NCBI GenBank assembly: GCA_020052895.1
Contig: JAGVOE010000038.1
Coordinates: forward strand, 1 to 31,919
DNA length: 31,919 nt
DNA from: Candidatus Woesebacteria bacterium
GTDB lineage: Bacteria > Patescibacteriota > Microgenomatia > UBA1400 > MFAQ01
Direction of reading: 5' to 3'
The notes beneath the pieces are model-generated. The model was given only the letters and a program-made list of their open reading frames with translations. It was not told the DNA's origin and did no database searches. The translations under genes were made by a program, and so were the position numbers. Positions 22,943-30,670 of the stretch are shown here, in pieces. Every line of letters begins with the position of its first letter. Position 1 is the stretch's first letter.

Positions 22943-23254
22943 ATGACAGACCAACCACGTATTCGCGTCAAACTCAAGTCTTTTGATCATCGAGTCATCG
23001 ACGAAGCGGCCAAGAAGATTATTCAGGCCGCTCTGGTTTCTGGCGCCCAGGTGGTTGGTCCTGTCCCCCTGCCCACAAAAAAGAAAGTAATTGTTGTTAC
23101 CTCTTCCCCTCACACCGACAAAGACGCTCGTGAACAGTTTGCTATTCTCACTCACAAGAGACTTATCGACATCGTTAGCCCGACCAATAAAACCATCGAC
23201 TCTCTCCAGCATCTTGATCTCCCTGCCGGGGTCGGCATCGAAATTAAGATGTAA
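22943..23254 (+). CDS. rpsJ: Ribosomal protein S10 (NusE)
   Basis: S10 is part of the 30S head and also acts as NusE in transcription antitermination. The 103 residues match E. coli in length, with RIRVKLKSFDHRVIDEAAKKI, GPVPLPTKKKVIVVTSSPH and the C-terminal LDLPAGVGIEIKM. It lies just after tuf and begins the S10-type cluster, but a terminator-like structure separates it from rplC, so it may belong with tuf in transcription. No SD is seen before the ATG. Confidence 0.97.
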   Translation: MTDQPRIRVKLKSFDHRVIDEAAKKIIQAALVSGAQVVGPVPLPTKKKVIVVTSSPHTDKDAREQFAILTHKRLIDIVSPTNKTIDSLQHLDLPAGVGIEIKM

Positions 23255-23286
23255 TTTATGTCGAAAACTTTAAATTATTAAAAAAC

Positions 23287-23332
23287 TGCCCACACCGCCT
23301 TTCGGAGTCCCCGAAATTCGGGGGCATTTTTT
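23287..23332 (+). terminator. Terminator or attenuator between rpsJ and rplC
   Basis: CCCCGAA (23309-23315) pairs with TTCGGGG (23317-23323), optionally closed by TGCCC/GGGCA, and is followed by six Ts (23327-23332). An alternative hairpin TTTCGG (23300-23305) with CCGAAA (23311-23316) uses the same bases, so the two cannot coexist. It lies 29 bases before the rplC ATG, which suggests regulated read-through. Confidence 0.7.
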
Positions 23333-23360
23333 ACAGGGTTAAAAACCCCTTACTACAAAC

Positions 23361-23963
23361 ATGTTAAATCAAGTATACGCCAACAAAAAGAGCATGACTC
23401 AAGCCTTCTCGGAAGGGCAGCGCCTCCCCTTGACCGTGCTCACGGTTTCTCCTCACGTGGTTGTGAGAAATAAGACCGTTGCCCAGGATGGTTACGCCGC
23501 TATCGTTTTGGCCGTGGGACCCAAAAAAACTCACGAAATCCACACCGAAGAAGTCTTGGAGCCAAAATCCGAAATCAATCTCGCCGAGCTTCTTGTTCCC
23601 GGCACCACAGTGAGTGTTATGGCTACTTCCAAAGGCAAGGGGACTGCTGGTGTAATGAAGCGTTGGGGTATGCACGGTGGACCTCGTACCCATGGTCAAT
23701 CAGATCGAGAGCGCGCTCCTGGATCCATCGGTCGTGGTACTACTCCTGGTCGGGTTCTGCCCGGTAAGCACATGGCGGGACGCATGGGTAACACCAACAC
23801 TTTTGTCCGCAATCTTAAAATTCACTCCTACGATCCAGCTACCGGTCTTCTGCAAATTACCGGCTGTATCTCCGGCTGTCGTGGAGCTCTCGCTCTGATC
23901 ACCATTACCAATCAGGTCAAAGCCGCTGTCGTTTCTGGCTCCGACCAGGAATCCATCCAATAA
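23361..23963 (+). CDS. rplC: Ribosomal protein L3
   Basis: L3 is an early-assembly protein of the 50S subunit whose extended loop reaches the peptidyl transferase centre. The 200 residues (E. coli 209) show SKGKGTAGVMKRWGMHGGP, RTHGQSDRERAPGSIG and GKHMAGRMGN, the family signature. The preceding 100 bases contain the terminator or attenuator, and a small stem GGGTT/AACCC lies just before the ATG. It leads the transcription unit that runs to rplO. Confidence 0.97.
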   Translation: MLNQVYANKKSMTQAFSEGQRLPLTVLTVSPHVVVRNKTVAQDGYAAIVLAVGPKKTHEIHTEEVLEPKSEINLAELLVPGTTVSVMATSKGKGTAGVMKRWGMHGGPRTHGQSDRERAPGSIGRGTTPGRVLPGKHMAGRMGNTNTFVRNLKIHSYDPATGLLQITGCISGCRGALALITITNQVKAAVVSGSDQESIQ

Positions 23964-23974
23964 CTTAACTGCAT

Positions 23975-24577
23975 ATGGCCACTAAAAAAGTAACTACCAC
24001 CGCCCCAACTCAAGATCTTTCTATCTTTTCCATCGAGATCAAGCCCTCTCTTATCGCTCAGGCCATTCACGTTTATCAGACCAACAGTCACCGTGGTGTT
24101 TCCAAGACCAAGACTCGTGGTGAGATCAACGCTACCAAGCGAAAGGTCTACAAGCAAAAAGGTACCGGCAATGCCCGTCACGGTGCCAAATCCGCCCCTA
24201 TCTATGTCGGTGGTGGTGTTGCTTTTGGACCCACTGGTTTGAAGTCCGCACCCAAATCACTCAACCAAAAGATGAAAGTTCAGGCTTTAATCGGGGTTCT
24301 ATCTCTCTATCAAAAAGAAAACCGTCTGGTTCTGATCAATTCCGCCAGTATCAAGGACTCTTCCACCAAGTCTGCTCTAAAAGTTCTCGGTACCGACCAG
24401 GCTTCTTTTGTCTTTTTCTCCGAGACTCAAGGTGTTTTACAAGCCGTTTCCAATTTAAGCAACATCTCTATTCTCTCAGCTAGACGTCTAAATGCTTTCA
24501 ACACCGCCACCTCGCCCAAGGTCTATCTGACCACTTCAGCCTATGATCACTTAGTTACTCGCCTAAAATTAAACTAA
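23975..24577 (+). CDS. rplD: Ribosomal protein L4
   Basis: L4 lines the peptide exit tunnel. The 200 residues (E. coli 201) contain TRGEINATKRKVYKQKGTGNAR, HGAKSAPIYVGGGVAFGP and the C-terminal dinucleotide-fold-like half. In E. coli L4 also represses its own S10 operon through a leader attenuator; the attenuator-like structure 640 bases upstream makes a similar loop conceivable here, which is inference. It begins 11 bases after rplC, without an SD. Confidence 0.96.
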   Translation: MATKKVTTTAPTQDLSIFSIEIKPSLIAQAIHVYQTNSHRGVSKTKTRGEINATKRKVYKQKGTGNARHGAKSAPIYVGGGVAFGPTGLKSAPKSLNQKMKVQALIGVLSLYQKENRLVLINSASIKDSSTKSALKVLGTDQASFVFFSETQGVLQAVSNLSNISILSARRLNAFNTATSPKVYLTTSAYDHLVTRLKLN

Positions 24578-24578
24578 T

Positions 24579-24887
24579 ATGTCTACCCCTCTAGCCCACC
24601 AAAACACCATTCTTAAGCCCGTCGTTACCGAAAAAAGTTACTCCTTAGCCGTTTTGGATAAGTATGTTTTTCAAGTAGATCCTTCGGCTAGCAAATATCA
24701 AATCAAAAAAGCCGTCGAAGACCTTTTTAAAGTCAATGTCGTCTCTGTCAACACCGTTAAGCACGCCTCTCGGAAAATTAAATCCCTAAAAACCGGCCGC
24801 CACACCACTCTCTCGGCCAGTAAAAAAGCCATCGTCCAGATCAAAAAAGGCCAAACCATGGAGATATTTAACTCTCTTAAGTCATAA
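24579..24887 (+). CDS. rplW: Ribosomal protein L23
   Basis: L23 sits at the tunnel exit and docks trigger factor and the signal recognition particle. The 102 residues (E. coli 100) show LKPVVTEKSYSLAVLDKYVFQVD, the KYQIKKAVEDLFKVNVVSVNT core and a final KKAIVQIKKGQTMEIF. It starts one base after the rplD stop, so translation is probably coupled. Confidence 0.96.
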   Translation: MSTPLAHQNTILKPVVTEKSYSLAVLDKYVFQVDPSASKYQIKKAVEDLFKVNVVSVNTVKHASRKIKSLKTGRHTTLSASKKAIVQIKKGQTMEIFNSLKS

Positions 24888-24892
24888 CATCT

Positions 24893-25645
24893 ATGAAAAT
24901 ACCCAAAACTCTTCTCAAACTAAATCCCAAGTCTTCCGGACGCAACTTCTCTGGTAAAATAACAGTTCGTCATCAAGGTGGACGCCAAAAACGCTTTCTC
25001 CGTCACCTCGACTGGAAGCGAAACCTCGATCTTACTGCTCGAGTTGACTCCATTCAGTACGACCCCAATCGTACCGCCGATATTGCCCTTTTAGTTTATG
25101 CTAATGGAGTCAAGGATTACATCCTAGCCCCCCAAGGTTTGGTAGCCGGTGACACCGTCATCTCTTCCGAGACCGCCGAAATCAAGGTTGGTAACTGTCT
25201 TCCTCTGAAGAACATTCCGATTGGTATTGAAATTCATAGTTTGGAAATCACTCCTGGCAAAGGAGCCCAGATGGTTCGTGGCGCCGGTAACTCAGCCACG
25301 GTTCAAAGTAAAGAAGGTAACCAGGTTATTGTTAAGCTTCCTTCTGGTGAAATTCGTATTTTTGATGGCCGTTGCAAGGCTACCGTTGGCGCTCTCAGCA
25401 ATCCCCATCACAAAGAGGAAATTCTCGGTAAAGCTGGTCGCAAGCGTCACATGGGTGTTCGACCCACAGTTAGAGGTGTGGCTCAGCATCCCGGTTCACA
25501 TCCTCACGGTGGTGGAGAAGGTCGCTCCGGTATCGGTATGAAGTCTCCTAAGTCTCCTTGGGGTAAAAGAACCTTGGGTAAACGAACCAGAGACCGCAAG
25601 AAGTTCAGTAATAAACTAATTATCAAACGTCGTTACACTAAATAA
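24893..25645 (+). CDS. rplB: Ribosomal protein L2
   Basis: L2 is needed for subunit joining and peptidyl transferase activity. The 250 residues are about 20 shorter than E. coli (273), mainly at the N-terminus, which starts directly before SSGRNFSGKITVRHQGGRQKR. The catalytic-centre loop SHPHGGGEGRSGIG with its conserved His is intact, as is the basic C-terminus. It begins five bases after rplW. Confidence 0.97.
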   Translation: MKIPKTLLKLNPKSSGRNFSGKITVRHQGGRQKRFLRHLDWKRNLDLTARVDSIQYDPNRTADIALLVYANGVKDYILAPQGLVAGDTVISSETAEIKVGNCLPLKNIPIGIEIHSLEITPGKGAQMVRGAGNSATVQSKEGNQVIVKLPSGEIRIFDGRCKATVGALSNPHHKEEILGKAGRKRHMGVRPTVRGVAQHPGSHPHGGGEGRSGIGMKSPKSPWGKRTLGKRTRDRKKFSNKLIIKRRYTK

Positions 25646-25657
25646 ATACTAAACAAC

Positions 25658-25942
25658 ATGTCTAGAAGCTCGATCAAAGGACCATATGTAGACGCCAAGC
25701 TCATCAAAAAGGTTGAGAACCTTAAGCTGGCCGGAAAAAAAGAGGCCATCAAAACTTGGGCCAGATCTAGCCAGATTCCTCCTGAGTTTGTTGGTTACAC
25801 CTTTGCTGTTCACAATGGCAAAATTTTTAAAGAAGTTTTCATTACCGAAGATATGGTTGGTCATCGCTTGGGCGAGTTCTCTCTTACCAGAAACTTCCGC
25901 GGCCATGGTCGTATCGTCAAACGAGTTCTAACCAAGACTTAA
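25658..25942 (+). CDS. rpsS: Ribosomal protein S19
   Basis: S19 lies in the 30S head and contacts the A-site finger bridge. The 94 residues (E. coli 92) show MSRSSIKGPYVDAKL, the TWARSSQIPPEFVGYTFAVHNGK core, and GHRLGEFSLTRNFRGHG. The ATG is preceded by a G-free spacer (AATACTAAACAAC) and no SD. It sits between rplB and rplV, as in most bacteria. Confidence 0.97.
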   Translation: MSRSSIKGPYVDAKLIKKVENLKLAGKKEAIKTWARSSQIPPEFVGYTFAVHNGKIFKEVFITEDMVGHRLGEFSLTRNFRGHGRIVKRVLTKT

Positions 25943-25946
25943 TCCT

Positions 25947-26366
25947 ATGCCTACTAATAAAGCCACCAAACAGCTCGTCATCGCCAAAGCCCAACACGCT
26001 TTGTCTTCGCCTCGCAAAACCAACTTGGTGTTGAAGGCTATTGTGGGCCGACCGGCTCTTCTGGCTATCAAACAGCTTTCAGTCATCCCCAAAAGAGCCG
26101 CCGAACCGATTCTTCAACTAGTCAAACAAGCCGTAGGCAACGCCGTTTCTCAGTTTCAGGCCTCTCCGGACCGCTTGGTCATCGACTCGGCTTTTGCTAC
26201 CAAAGGCCATGTCTCTAAACGCGCCCACATCGGTGGTCGTGGTAAAACCAAGCCTTACGAGCGCACTACATCCCACCTGACTCTTTACCTTCGAGTTTTG
26301 ACTCCTCTGGTGACCACCCCCAAACCAGCCGCCGTCTCTACCAAAACTACCAAAAAATCCAAATAA
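25947..26366 (+). CDS. rplV: Ribosomal protein L22
   Basis: L22 lines the exit tunnel through a long beta-hairpin. The 139 residues exceed E. coli (110) because of a Thr/Lys/Pro-rich basic tail at about 118-139 (TTPKPAAVSTKTTKKSK). Core motifs are SPRKTNLVLKAIVGRPA and the hairpin HVSKRAHIGGRGKTKPYERTTSH, which lacks obvious macrolide-associated deletions. It begins four bases after rpsS and ends two bases before rpsC. Confidence 0.96.
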   Translation: MPTNKATKQLVIAKAQHALSSPRKTNLVLKAIVGRPALLAIKQLSVIPKRAAEPILQLVKQAVGNAVSQFQASPDRLVIDSAFATKGHVSKRAHIGGRGKTKPYERTTSHLTLYLRVLTPLVTTPKPAAVSTKTTKKSK

Positions 26367-26368
26367 AC

Positions 26369-27022
26369 ATGGGCAAAAAAGTCAATCCAATCGTTTTTAG
26401 AACCGGCGTCATCTTTCCCACCAAATCAGTTTGGTTTGCTGACTTCAAAAACTACGCCAAGTACGTTCTGGAAGATAATAAAATCAGACGCTTTATCGAA
26501 GCCAAGTTAAAGCTGGCCGGTATCACGAGCATCGAGATCAAACGTTCCATCAACTCAGTTGACATCTACATGAATGTTTCTCGTCCTGGTGTGGTTATCG
26601 GTCGCGGTGGATCCTCTTTGGAGCTTCTCAAAAAAGACATTGAAAAACTACTCCACATCAATCCCAAGACTCAAAACGCCGTCAAGATCAATCTCCATCC
26701 CTTAGAGATCAAAAATCCGGAAATCAACTCCGCCATTATCGCCGACCGCTTGGCCAATCAGTTGGAGCACCGCTATCCTTTCCGCCGAGCCGCCAACCAG
26801 GCCATCGAAAAAGTCATGGCCGCCGGAGCTAAAGGAGTCAAACTAGTCTTTGCTGGTCGTATTGATGGGGCCGAGATTGCTCGCGTCGAAAAGTTTAAAC
26901 AAGGTCGAATTCCTACTCAGACACTCCGCGCCAACATTGACTACGTCGAGAAGAAAGCCCTCACTCGCTCCGGTTATGTGGGCATCAAGGTGTGGATTTA
27001 CACTGGAGATATCATCAGCTAA
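26369..27022 (+). CDS. rpsC: Ribosomal protein S3
   Basis: S3 forms part of the mRNA entry tunnel. The 217 residues (E. coli 233) start MGKKVNPIVFRTGVI, carry the KH-domain GxxG loop in RPGVVIGRGGSSLELL, and end with the conserved domain GRIDGAEIARVEKFKQGRIPTQTLR. It is followed by a 46-base G-poor spacer of ACTAATAACC-type repeats before rplP. Confidence 0.96.
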   Translation: MGKKVNPIVFRTGVIFPTKSVWFADFKNYAKYVLEDNKIRRFIEAKLKLAGITSIEIKRSINSVDIYMNVSRPGVVIGRGGSSLELLKKDIEKLLHINPKTQNAVKINLHPLEIKNPEINSAIIADRLANQLEHRYPFRRAANQAIEKVMAAGAKGVKLVFAGRIDGAEIARVEKFKQGRIPTQTLRANIDYVEKKALTRSGYVGIKVWIYTGDIIS

Positions 27023-27068
27023 TCGACTACTACGAACTAATAACTAATAACCAAGAACTAAAACCAAC

Positions 27069-27482
27069 ATGTTACAACCAGCCAGACGCAAATATCGAAA
27101 AGAGTTCCGTGGTAGTATGGGTGGCGTTGCCACTCGTACCAACGAACTCTCCTACGGAGACTATGGCATCAAAACCGAAGAAAGTGGTTGGCTCTCGGCC
27201 AACGAGATCGAGTCCGCCCGCCGCACCATTACTCACCACACCAAACGCGTCGGTAAGTTCTTTTTGCGTGTCTTTCCTCACAAGCCCATCGGCCATAAAA
27301 CTCCTGGAGCCCGCATGGGTTCTGGCAAGTCCGATGTCTCAGGCTACGTGGCCGTGGTCAAGCCTGGTCAAATCCTGATGGAGCTGTCCGGGGTCACTCG
27401 AGCCGTCGCCGCCGAAGCCATCCGCTTGGCTGGTCACAAGCTCTCCGTTAAAACCAAACTAGTAGCCAAAGAAAATGCCTAA
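27069..27482 (+). CDS. rplP: Ribosomal protein L16
   Basis: L16 helps place tRNA in the A site of the 50S subunit. The 137 residues (E. coli 136) show MLQPARRKYRKEFRGSMGG, the ARRTITHHTKRVGKFFLRVFPH core and RMGSGKSDVSGYVAVVKPGQIL. The 3' end overlaps the start of rpmC by eight bases, suggesting coupled translation. The spacer upstream is A/C-rich and lacks an SD. Confidence 0.97.
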   Translation: MLQPARRKYRKEFRGSMGGVATRTNELSYGDYGIKTEESGWLSANEIESARRTITHHTKRVGKFFLRVFPHKPIGHKTPGARMGSGKSDVSGYVAVVKPGQILMELSGVTRAVAAEAIRLAGHKLSVKTKLVAKENA

Positions 27483-27654
27483 AACCAAGAATCAAACCCC
27501 AGCCATCACTCTTGACGAGTCCAAGATCAAGTTAGCCAGTATCAAGCTCAATATTCGGGCCGGTATCGAAAAAAATACCAACGCCCACAAGAAGCTCAAA
27601 AAACAGATTGCCCAACTTTTAACTAAGAACCAGCAACCAATAACCAAAAACTAA
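27475..27654 (+). CDS. rpmC: Ribosomal protein L29
   Basis: L29 sits near the tunnel exit beside L23. The 59-residue protein begins MPKTKNQTPAITLDESKIKL and has the helical core SIKLNIRAGIEKNTNAHKK, then LKKQIAQLL, which fits the L29 two-helix pattern. The sequence is divergent, but the place between rplP and rpsQ settles the identity. It overlaps rplP by eight bases. Its last residues (TKNQQPITKN) are encoded by the same CAACCAATAACC-type sequence seen in spacers elsewhere, as if a spacer had been absorbed into the gene. Confidence 0.85.
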   Translation: MPKTKNQTPAITLDESKIKLASIKLNIRAGIEKNTNAHKKLKKQIAQLLTKNQQPITKN

Positions 27655-27656
27655 AT

Positions 27657-27881
27657 ATGAAACATCTAACCGGTATCGTTAAAAGCGACAAAAATCTTAA
27701 AACCGCCATCGTTGATGTGGTAAGGTTCAAGGTCCACCCCAAGTACCTCAAGCGTATCAAAGTGAACCACTCTTTTGCTGTTCAAAATGATCTCGAGGCC
27801 AAAAAAGGCCAGCGCGTCCGTATCGAAGAAACCCGCCCTATTAGCAAAACCAAACGCTGGAAAATCGTCAAAATCATATGA
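27657..27881 (+). CDS. rpsQ: Ribosomal protein S17
   Basis: S17 is an OB-fold protein of the 30S body and an early assembly factor. The 74 residues (E. coli 84) contain LTGIVKSDKNLKTAIVDVVR, HPKYLKRIKVNHSFAVQND and EETRPISKTKRWKIVKII. It starts two bases after rpmC and its stop overlaps the rplN start by four bases (ATGA), so translation is coupled. Confidence 0.96.
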   Translation: MKHLTGIVKSDKNLKTAIVDVVRFKVHPKYLKRIKVNHSFAVQNDLEAKKGQRVRIEETRPISKTKRWKIVKII

Positions 27882-28252
27882 TCCAACTAAGATCCGTTCT
27901 CAAAATTGCTGACAACTCAGGTGCCAAACTCATCAAGGTGATCCTCGTACATGGAGGCTCTCGTCGCCGCTTTGGTTACATTGGTGATGTGGTCACCGCC
28001 GCCGTTGAGGGCGCTTCTCCAGACGGAGCCGTCAAAGACAAGCAAGTCATCAAGGCTGTCATTGTTCGTACTCGCAAAGAAACTCGTCGGGACGATGGAA
28101 CCTACGTCCGCTTCGACGACAACGCCGCTGTGATCATCGACTCTATCGCCAGTAAACAGCCTCTTGGCACTCGTATTTTCGGCCCCATCGCTCGCGAGGT
28201 AAAAGATGCTGGATTTAATAAAATAGCTTCTCTCGCCCCCGAAGTCGTCTAA
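27878..28252 (+). CDS. rplN: Ribosomal protein L14
   Basis: L14 forms an intersubunit bridge and is the binding site of the silencing factor RsfS. The 124 residues (E. coli 123) include MIQLRSVLKIADNSGAKLIK, VIVRTRKETRRDDGTYVRFDDNA and GTRIFGPIAREVKD. It overlaps rpsQ by four bases and is followed by rplX after five. Confidence 0.97.
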   Translation: MIQLRSVLKIADNSGAKLIKVILVHGGSRRRFGYIGDVVTAAVEGASPDGAVKDKQVIKAVIVRTRKETRRDDGTYVRFDDNAAVIIDSIASKQPLGTRIFGPIAREVKDAGFNKIASLAPEVV

Positions 28253-28257
28253 AACAT

Positions 28258-28578
28258 ATGTTCAAATTCAAAATCAGTGACACCATTCAAGTTCAAGCCG
28301 GCAAAGACAAGGGCCGTACCGGCAAGATTCTCAAAGTCTTTCCAGTGAGCCAAAAGGTTCTGGTCGAAGGTGTCAACCAGTACAAAAAACATCTCAAACC
28401 CAAAGGTAACGAGCCTGGTTCCATCGTTACTCTACCCAGACCACTCTCCACGGCTTCGGTGGCTCTTCTTTGTCCCAGCTGTGGTAAGCCCACTCGGGTC
28501 GGTTTTGACGCTTCTCAAACCCCTAAAGTACGAATTTGTCACAAATGCCGTCAGATAATTACTACCGAAAAAAAATGA
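28258..28578 (+). CDS. rplX: Ribosomal protein L24
   Basis: L24 starts 50S assembly and lies near the tunnel exit. The 106 residues (E. coli 104) carry a KOW motif (VQAGKDKGRTGKILKVFP, at about 11-28). The C-terminal part has a CPSC...CHKC zinc-ribbon pattern (Cys near 76, 79, 93 and 96), a feature of zinc-binding L24 forms. The TGA stop overlaps the rplE ATG (ATGA). Confidence 0.96.
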   Translation: MFKFKISDTIQVQAGKDKGRTGKILKVFPVSQKVLVEGVNQYKKHLKPKGNEPGSIVTLPRPLSTASVALLCPSCGKPTRVGFDASQTPKVRICHKCRQIITTEKK

Positions 28579-29123
28579 CTCAAAACTTAAAAACCAAGTA
28601 CCTCTCCGAAATTAGACCGGCTCTTCAAAAAGAGCTGGGCTTAGCCTCTATTGAAGCTGTTCCCAAACTGCTTAAGATCACCGTGAACACCAGCTCTAAG
28701 GACTTTAAGACGGACAAGGACTTCTTGCTCAAAGCCAAAGATTGGATGGCCATAATCACCGGCCAGACACCTCTCGAGACCAAATCTCGCTCCAGTATCG
28801 CCGCCTTCAACCTCCGCGAAGGGGAGATTGTTGGTCTAAAAGTCACTCTACGCGGCCTCCGGGCCTATGACTTTTTTGAGAAACTAACCTCAATTGTTCT
28901 TCCCCGTCTGAAAGATTTTCAGGGTGTCTCGATCAAAACCTTTGATACCAAAGGTAACTACACCATCGGCTTTTCCGAACAAATAGTGTTTCCTGAGGTG
29001 GAATATGATAAAATCGGGAAGATTCAAGGGCTGGAAGTTACTATTTCTACAAGTGCCAAAGACCCCGCGGACGCTTTAAAGTTTCTTAGAGCTCTAGGCA
29101 TGCCTTTCACTAAGGAATCATAA
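28575..29123 (+). CDS. rplE: Ribosomal protein L5
   Basis: L5 binds 5S rRNA and contacts P-site tRNA. The 182 residues (E. coli 179) include YLSEIRPALQKELGLASI, GQTPLETKSRSSIAAFNLREGE, VTLRGLRAYDFFEKL and GFSEQIVFPEVEYDKI. The start at 28575, giving MTQNLKTKY, is chosen over an in-frame ATG at 28536 because it makes the usual four-base overlap with rplX. It is followed by rpsN after nine bases. Confidence 0.96.
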   Translation: MTQNLKTKYLSEIRPALQKELGLASIEAVPKLLKITVNTSSKDFKTDKDFLLKAKDWMAIITGQTPLETKSRSSIAAFNLREGEIVGLKVTLRGLRAYDFFEKLTSIVLPRLKDFQGVSIKTFDTKGNYTIGFSEQIVFPEVEYDKIGKIQGLEVTISTSAKDPADALKFLRALGMPFTKES

Positions 29124-29132
29124 ATACTTATC

Positions 29133-29318
29133 ATGGCCAAAAAAAGCAAAATCGCTAAATCAATTAGACTCATCGGGCACGCTACTCGCGACCACCACCG
29201 CTGTCAGCTTTGTGGCCGACCTCGTGGAGTCATTCGTATCTTTGGTCTTTGCCGACTCTGTTTTAGAGAGATGGTCCACCGAGGTGAGTTACCGGGCGTT
29301 TTTAAAATGTCAAAATAA
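29133..29318 (+). CDS. rpsN: Ribosomal protein S14, zinc-binding (type Z)
   Basis: S14 is part of the 30S head. The 61-residue protein is the short zinc form, with CQLCGRPRGVIRIFGLCRLC giving two CxxC pairs (the zinc ribbon, about residues 24-43). The C-terminal REMVHRGELPGVFKMSK is typical. It lies between rplE and rpsH, as in many bacteria, and rpsH starts one base after its stop. Confidence 0.97.
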   Translation: MAKKSKIAKSIRLIGHATRDHHRCQLCGRPRGVIRIFGLCRLCFREMVHRGELPGVFKMSK

Positions 29319-29319
29319 T

Positions 29320-29709
29320 ATGGATACTACCGCCGACTTTCTCACTATCATTCGCAATGGTTACCTGGCCAAGAAGGAAACTGTCACCGCCGACTTTTCT
29401 TACGCCCGCGAGCAAATCGCCAAAATATTCAAAGCCGAGGCTTTTATTGTTGACTACTCAATTGTCGAAGCCAAACCATCTAATAAGATCATTATTACGC
29501 TTCGCTACTTCGACAAGGGTCTACCGGCCGTCACCGGTATTCAAAAAATCAGTAAGTCTAGTGTTCGGATTTACTCCGGCCATCGGAACATCCCCAAAAC
29601 CCTTTCTGGTGCTGGGACGACTATCATCACTACTTCTGCTGGATTTATGACCGCCAAAGAGGCCCACTCCAAACATCTCGGTGGCGAAGTTATTTGTCAA
29701 ATTTGGTAA
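29320..29709 (+). CDS. rpsH: Ribosomal protein S8
   Basis: S8 binds 16S rRNA helix 21 and, in E. coli, represses the spc operon. The 129 residues (E. coli 130) show DFLTIIRNGYLAKKETVTADFS, the YFDKGLPAVTGIQKISKSSV core and TTSAGFMTAKEAHSKHLGGE. The start at 29320 gives MDTTADF; an in-frame ATG at 29212 lies inside rpsN and is rejected. rplF follows after seven bases. Confidence 0.95.
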   Translation: MDTTADFLTIIRNGYLAKKETVTADFSYAREQIAKIFKAEAFIVDYSIVEAKPSNKIIITLRYFDKGLPAVTGIQKISKSSVRIYSGHRNIPKTLSGAGTTIITTSAGFMTAKEAHSKHLGGEVICQIW

Positions 29710-29716
29710 TTTATTT

Positions 29717-30265
29717 ATGAGTCGCATCGGCCGCAAACCACTATATCTCCCCACCACCGTCTCCTTCGAAAAGACGGCTACTTCTCTCAAGTTTGTGGGA
29801 CCCAAAGGTACCCTGGAATCGGTAGTTCCTCAGGGGATCAAGGTCGAGATCAAAGACACTGTTATTAGCTTTACTCGAGACAACGACTTACCTGCAACAC
29901 GGGCTCTCCACGGTCTAGCCAGACGTCTAGCCCAAAACTGCATCATCGGTGTCACCGATGGCTACGTCAAAGATTTACAGCTAGTGGGTACCGGTTATCG
30001 TGTGGCTACCCATCCCGAAGGTCTGTCTCTCTCGGTGGGATACTCTCATCCCGTTATCTTCAAAAAAGTGCCTGGAGTGACCATCACTATTGAAGGCCAA
30101 GACAAAATCAAGGTGGTGGGTATCGATAAACAGCTCGTTGGACAAGTATCGGCCGATATTCGCGAGGTCAGAAAGCCGGAGCCTTACAAAGGCAAGGGTA
30201 TCCGTTATACGGACGAAGTCGTTCTTAAGAAACAAGGTAAAACCGCTACCAAAACTGCCGCCTAA
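29717..30265 (+). CDS. rplF: Ribosomal protein L6
   Basis: L6 lies near the GTPase-associated centre. The 182 residues (E. coli 177) begin MSRIGRKPLYLPTTVSFEK, and contain KFVGPKGTLESVVPQGIKVE, YSHPVIFKKVPGVTITIEGQ and the signature RKPEPYKGKGIRYTDEVV. The start at 29717 is chosen over an in-frame ATG at 29681 within rpsH. A C-terminal KTATKTAA tail follows the conserved core. Confidence 0.97.
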   Translation: MSRIGRKPLYLPTTVSFEKTATSLKFVGPKGTLESVVPQGIKVEIKDTVISFTRDNDLPATRALHGLARRLAQNCIIGVTDGYVKDLQLVGTGYRVATHPEGLSLSVGYSHPVIFKKVPGVTITIEGQDKIKVVGIDKQLVGQVSADIREVRKPEPYKGKGIRYTDEVVLKKQGKTATKTAA

Positions 30266-30286
30266 CACCATCTAAACATCTAAACC

Positions 30287-30628
30287 ATGAAAAAGCTAAA
30301 CGAAAAAAAACAGAGAGAGACCCGCATTCGAGCCAAGCTTCTGGTTCGTACCGAACGTCCTCGTCTCACTGTCAAGCGATCCAACCAGCACATCTTTGCT
30401 CAGATCATTGATCAGACCGGTCGAGTCATGGCCGCTTTTGGCTCTCAAGCTCTCAAAAAATTCAAAGGTACCAAGACTGAATCTGCCGGTGAGGTCGGTA
30501 AAAAACTTGGGGAGATAGCTAAAGACCAAAAAATTACCACTTTGGTCTTTGACCGAGGCTCGTACCGTTTCCACGGCCGAGTCAAGGCTCTAGCCGAAGC
30601 CGTCCGCGCCGCTGGTATCAAATTTTAA
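30287..30628 (+). CDS. rplR: Ribosomal protein L18
   Basis: L18 binds 5S rRNA with L5. The 113 residues (E. coli 117) show a basic start (MKKLNEKKQRETRIRAK), RTERPRLTVKRSNQHIFAQII, and the C-terminal FDRGSYRFHGRVKALAEAVR with AGIKF. The upstream spacer (CACCATCTAAACATCTAAACC, in parts) is G-free and lacks an SD. rpsE follows after 42 bases of similar composition. Confidence 0.96.
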   Translation: MKKLNEKKQRETRIRAKLLVRTERPRLTVKRSNQHIFAQIIDQTGRVMAAFGSQALKKFKGTKTESAGEVGKKLGEIAKDQKITTLVFDRGSYRFHGRVKALAEAVRAAGIKF

Positions 30629-30670
30629 TAATACTCACTAAGCACTTCACACTAATAACCAACAACCAAT

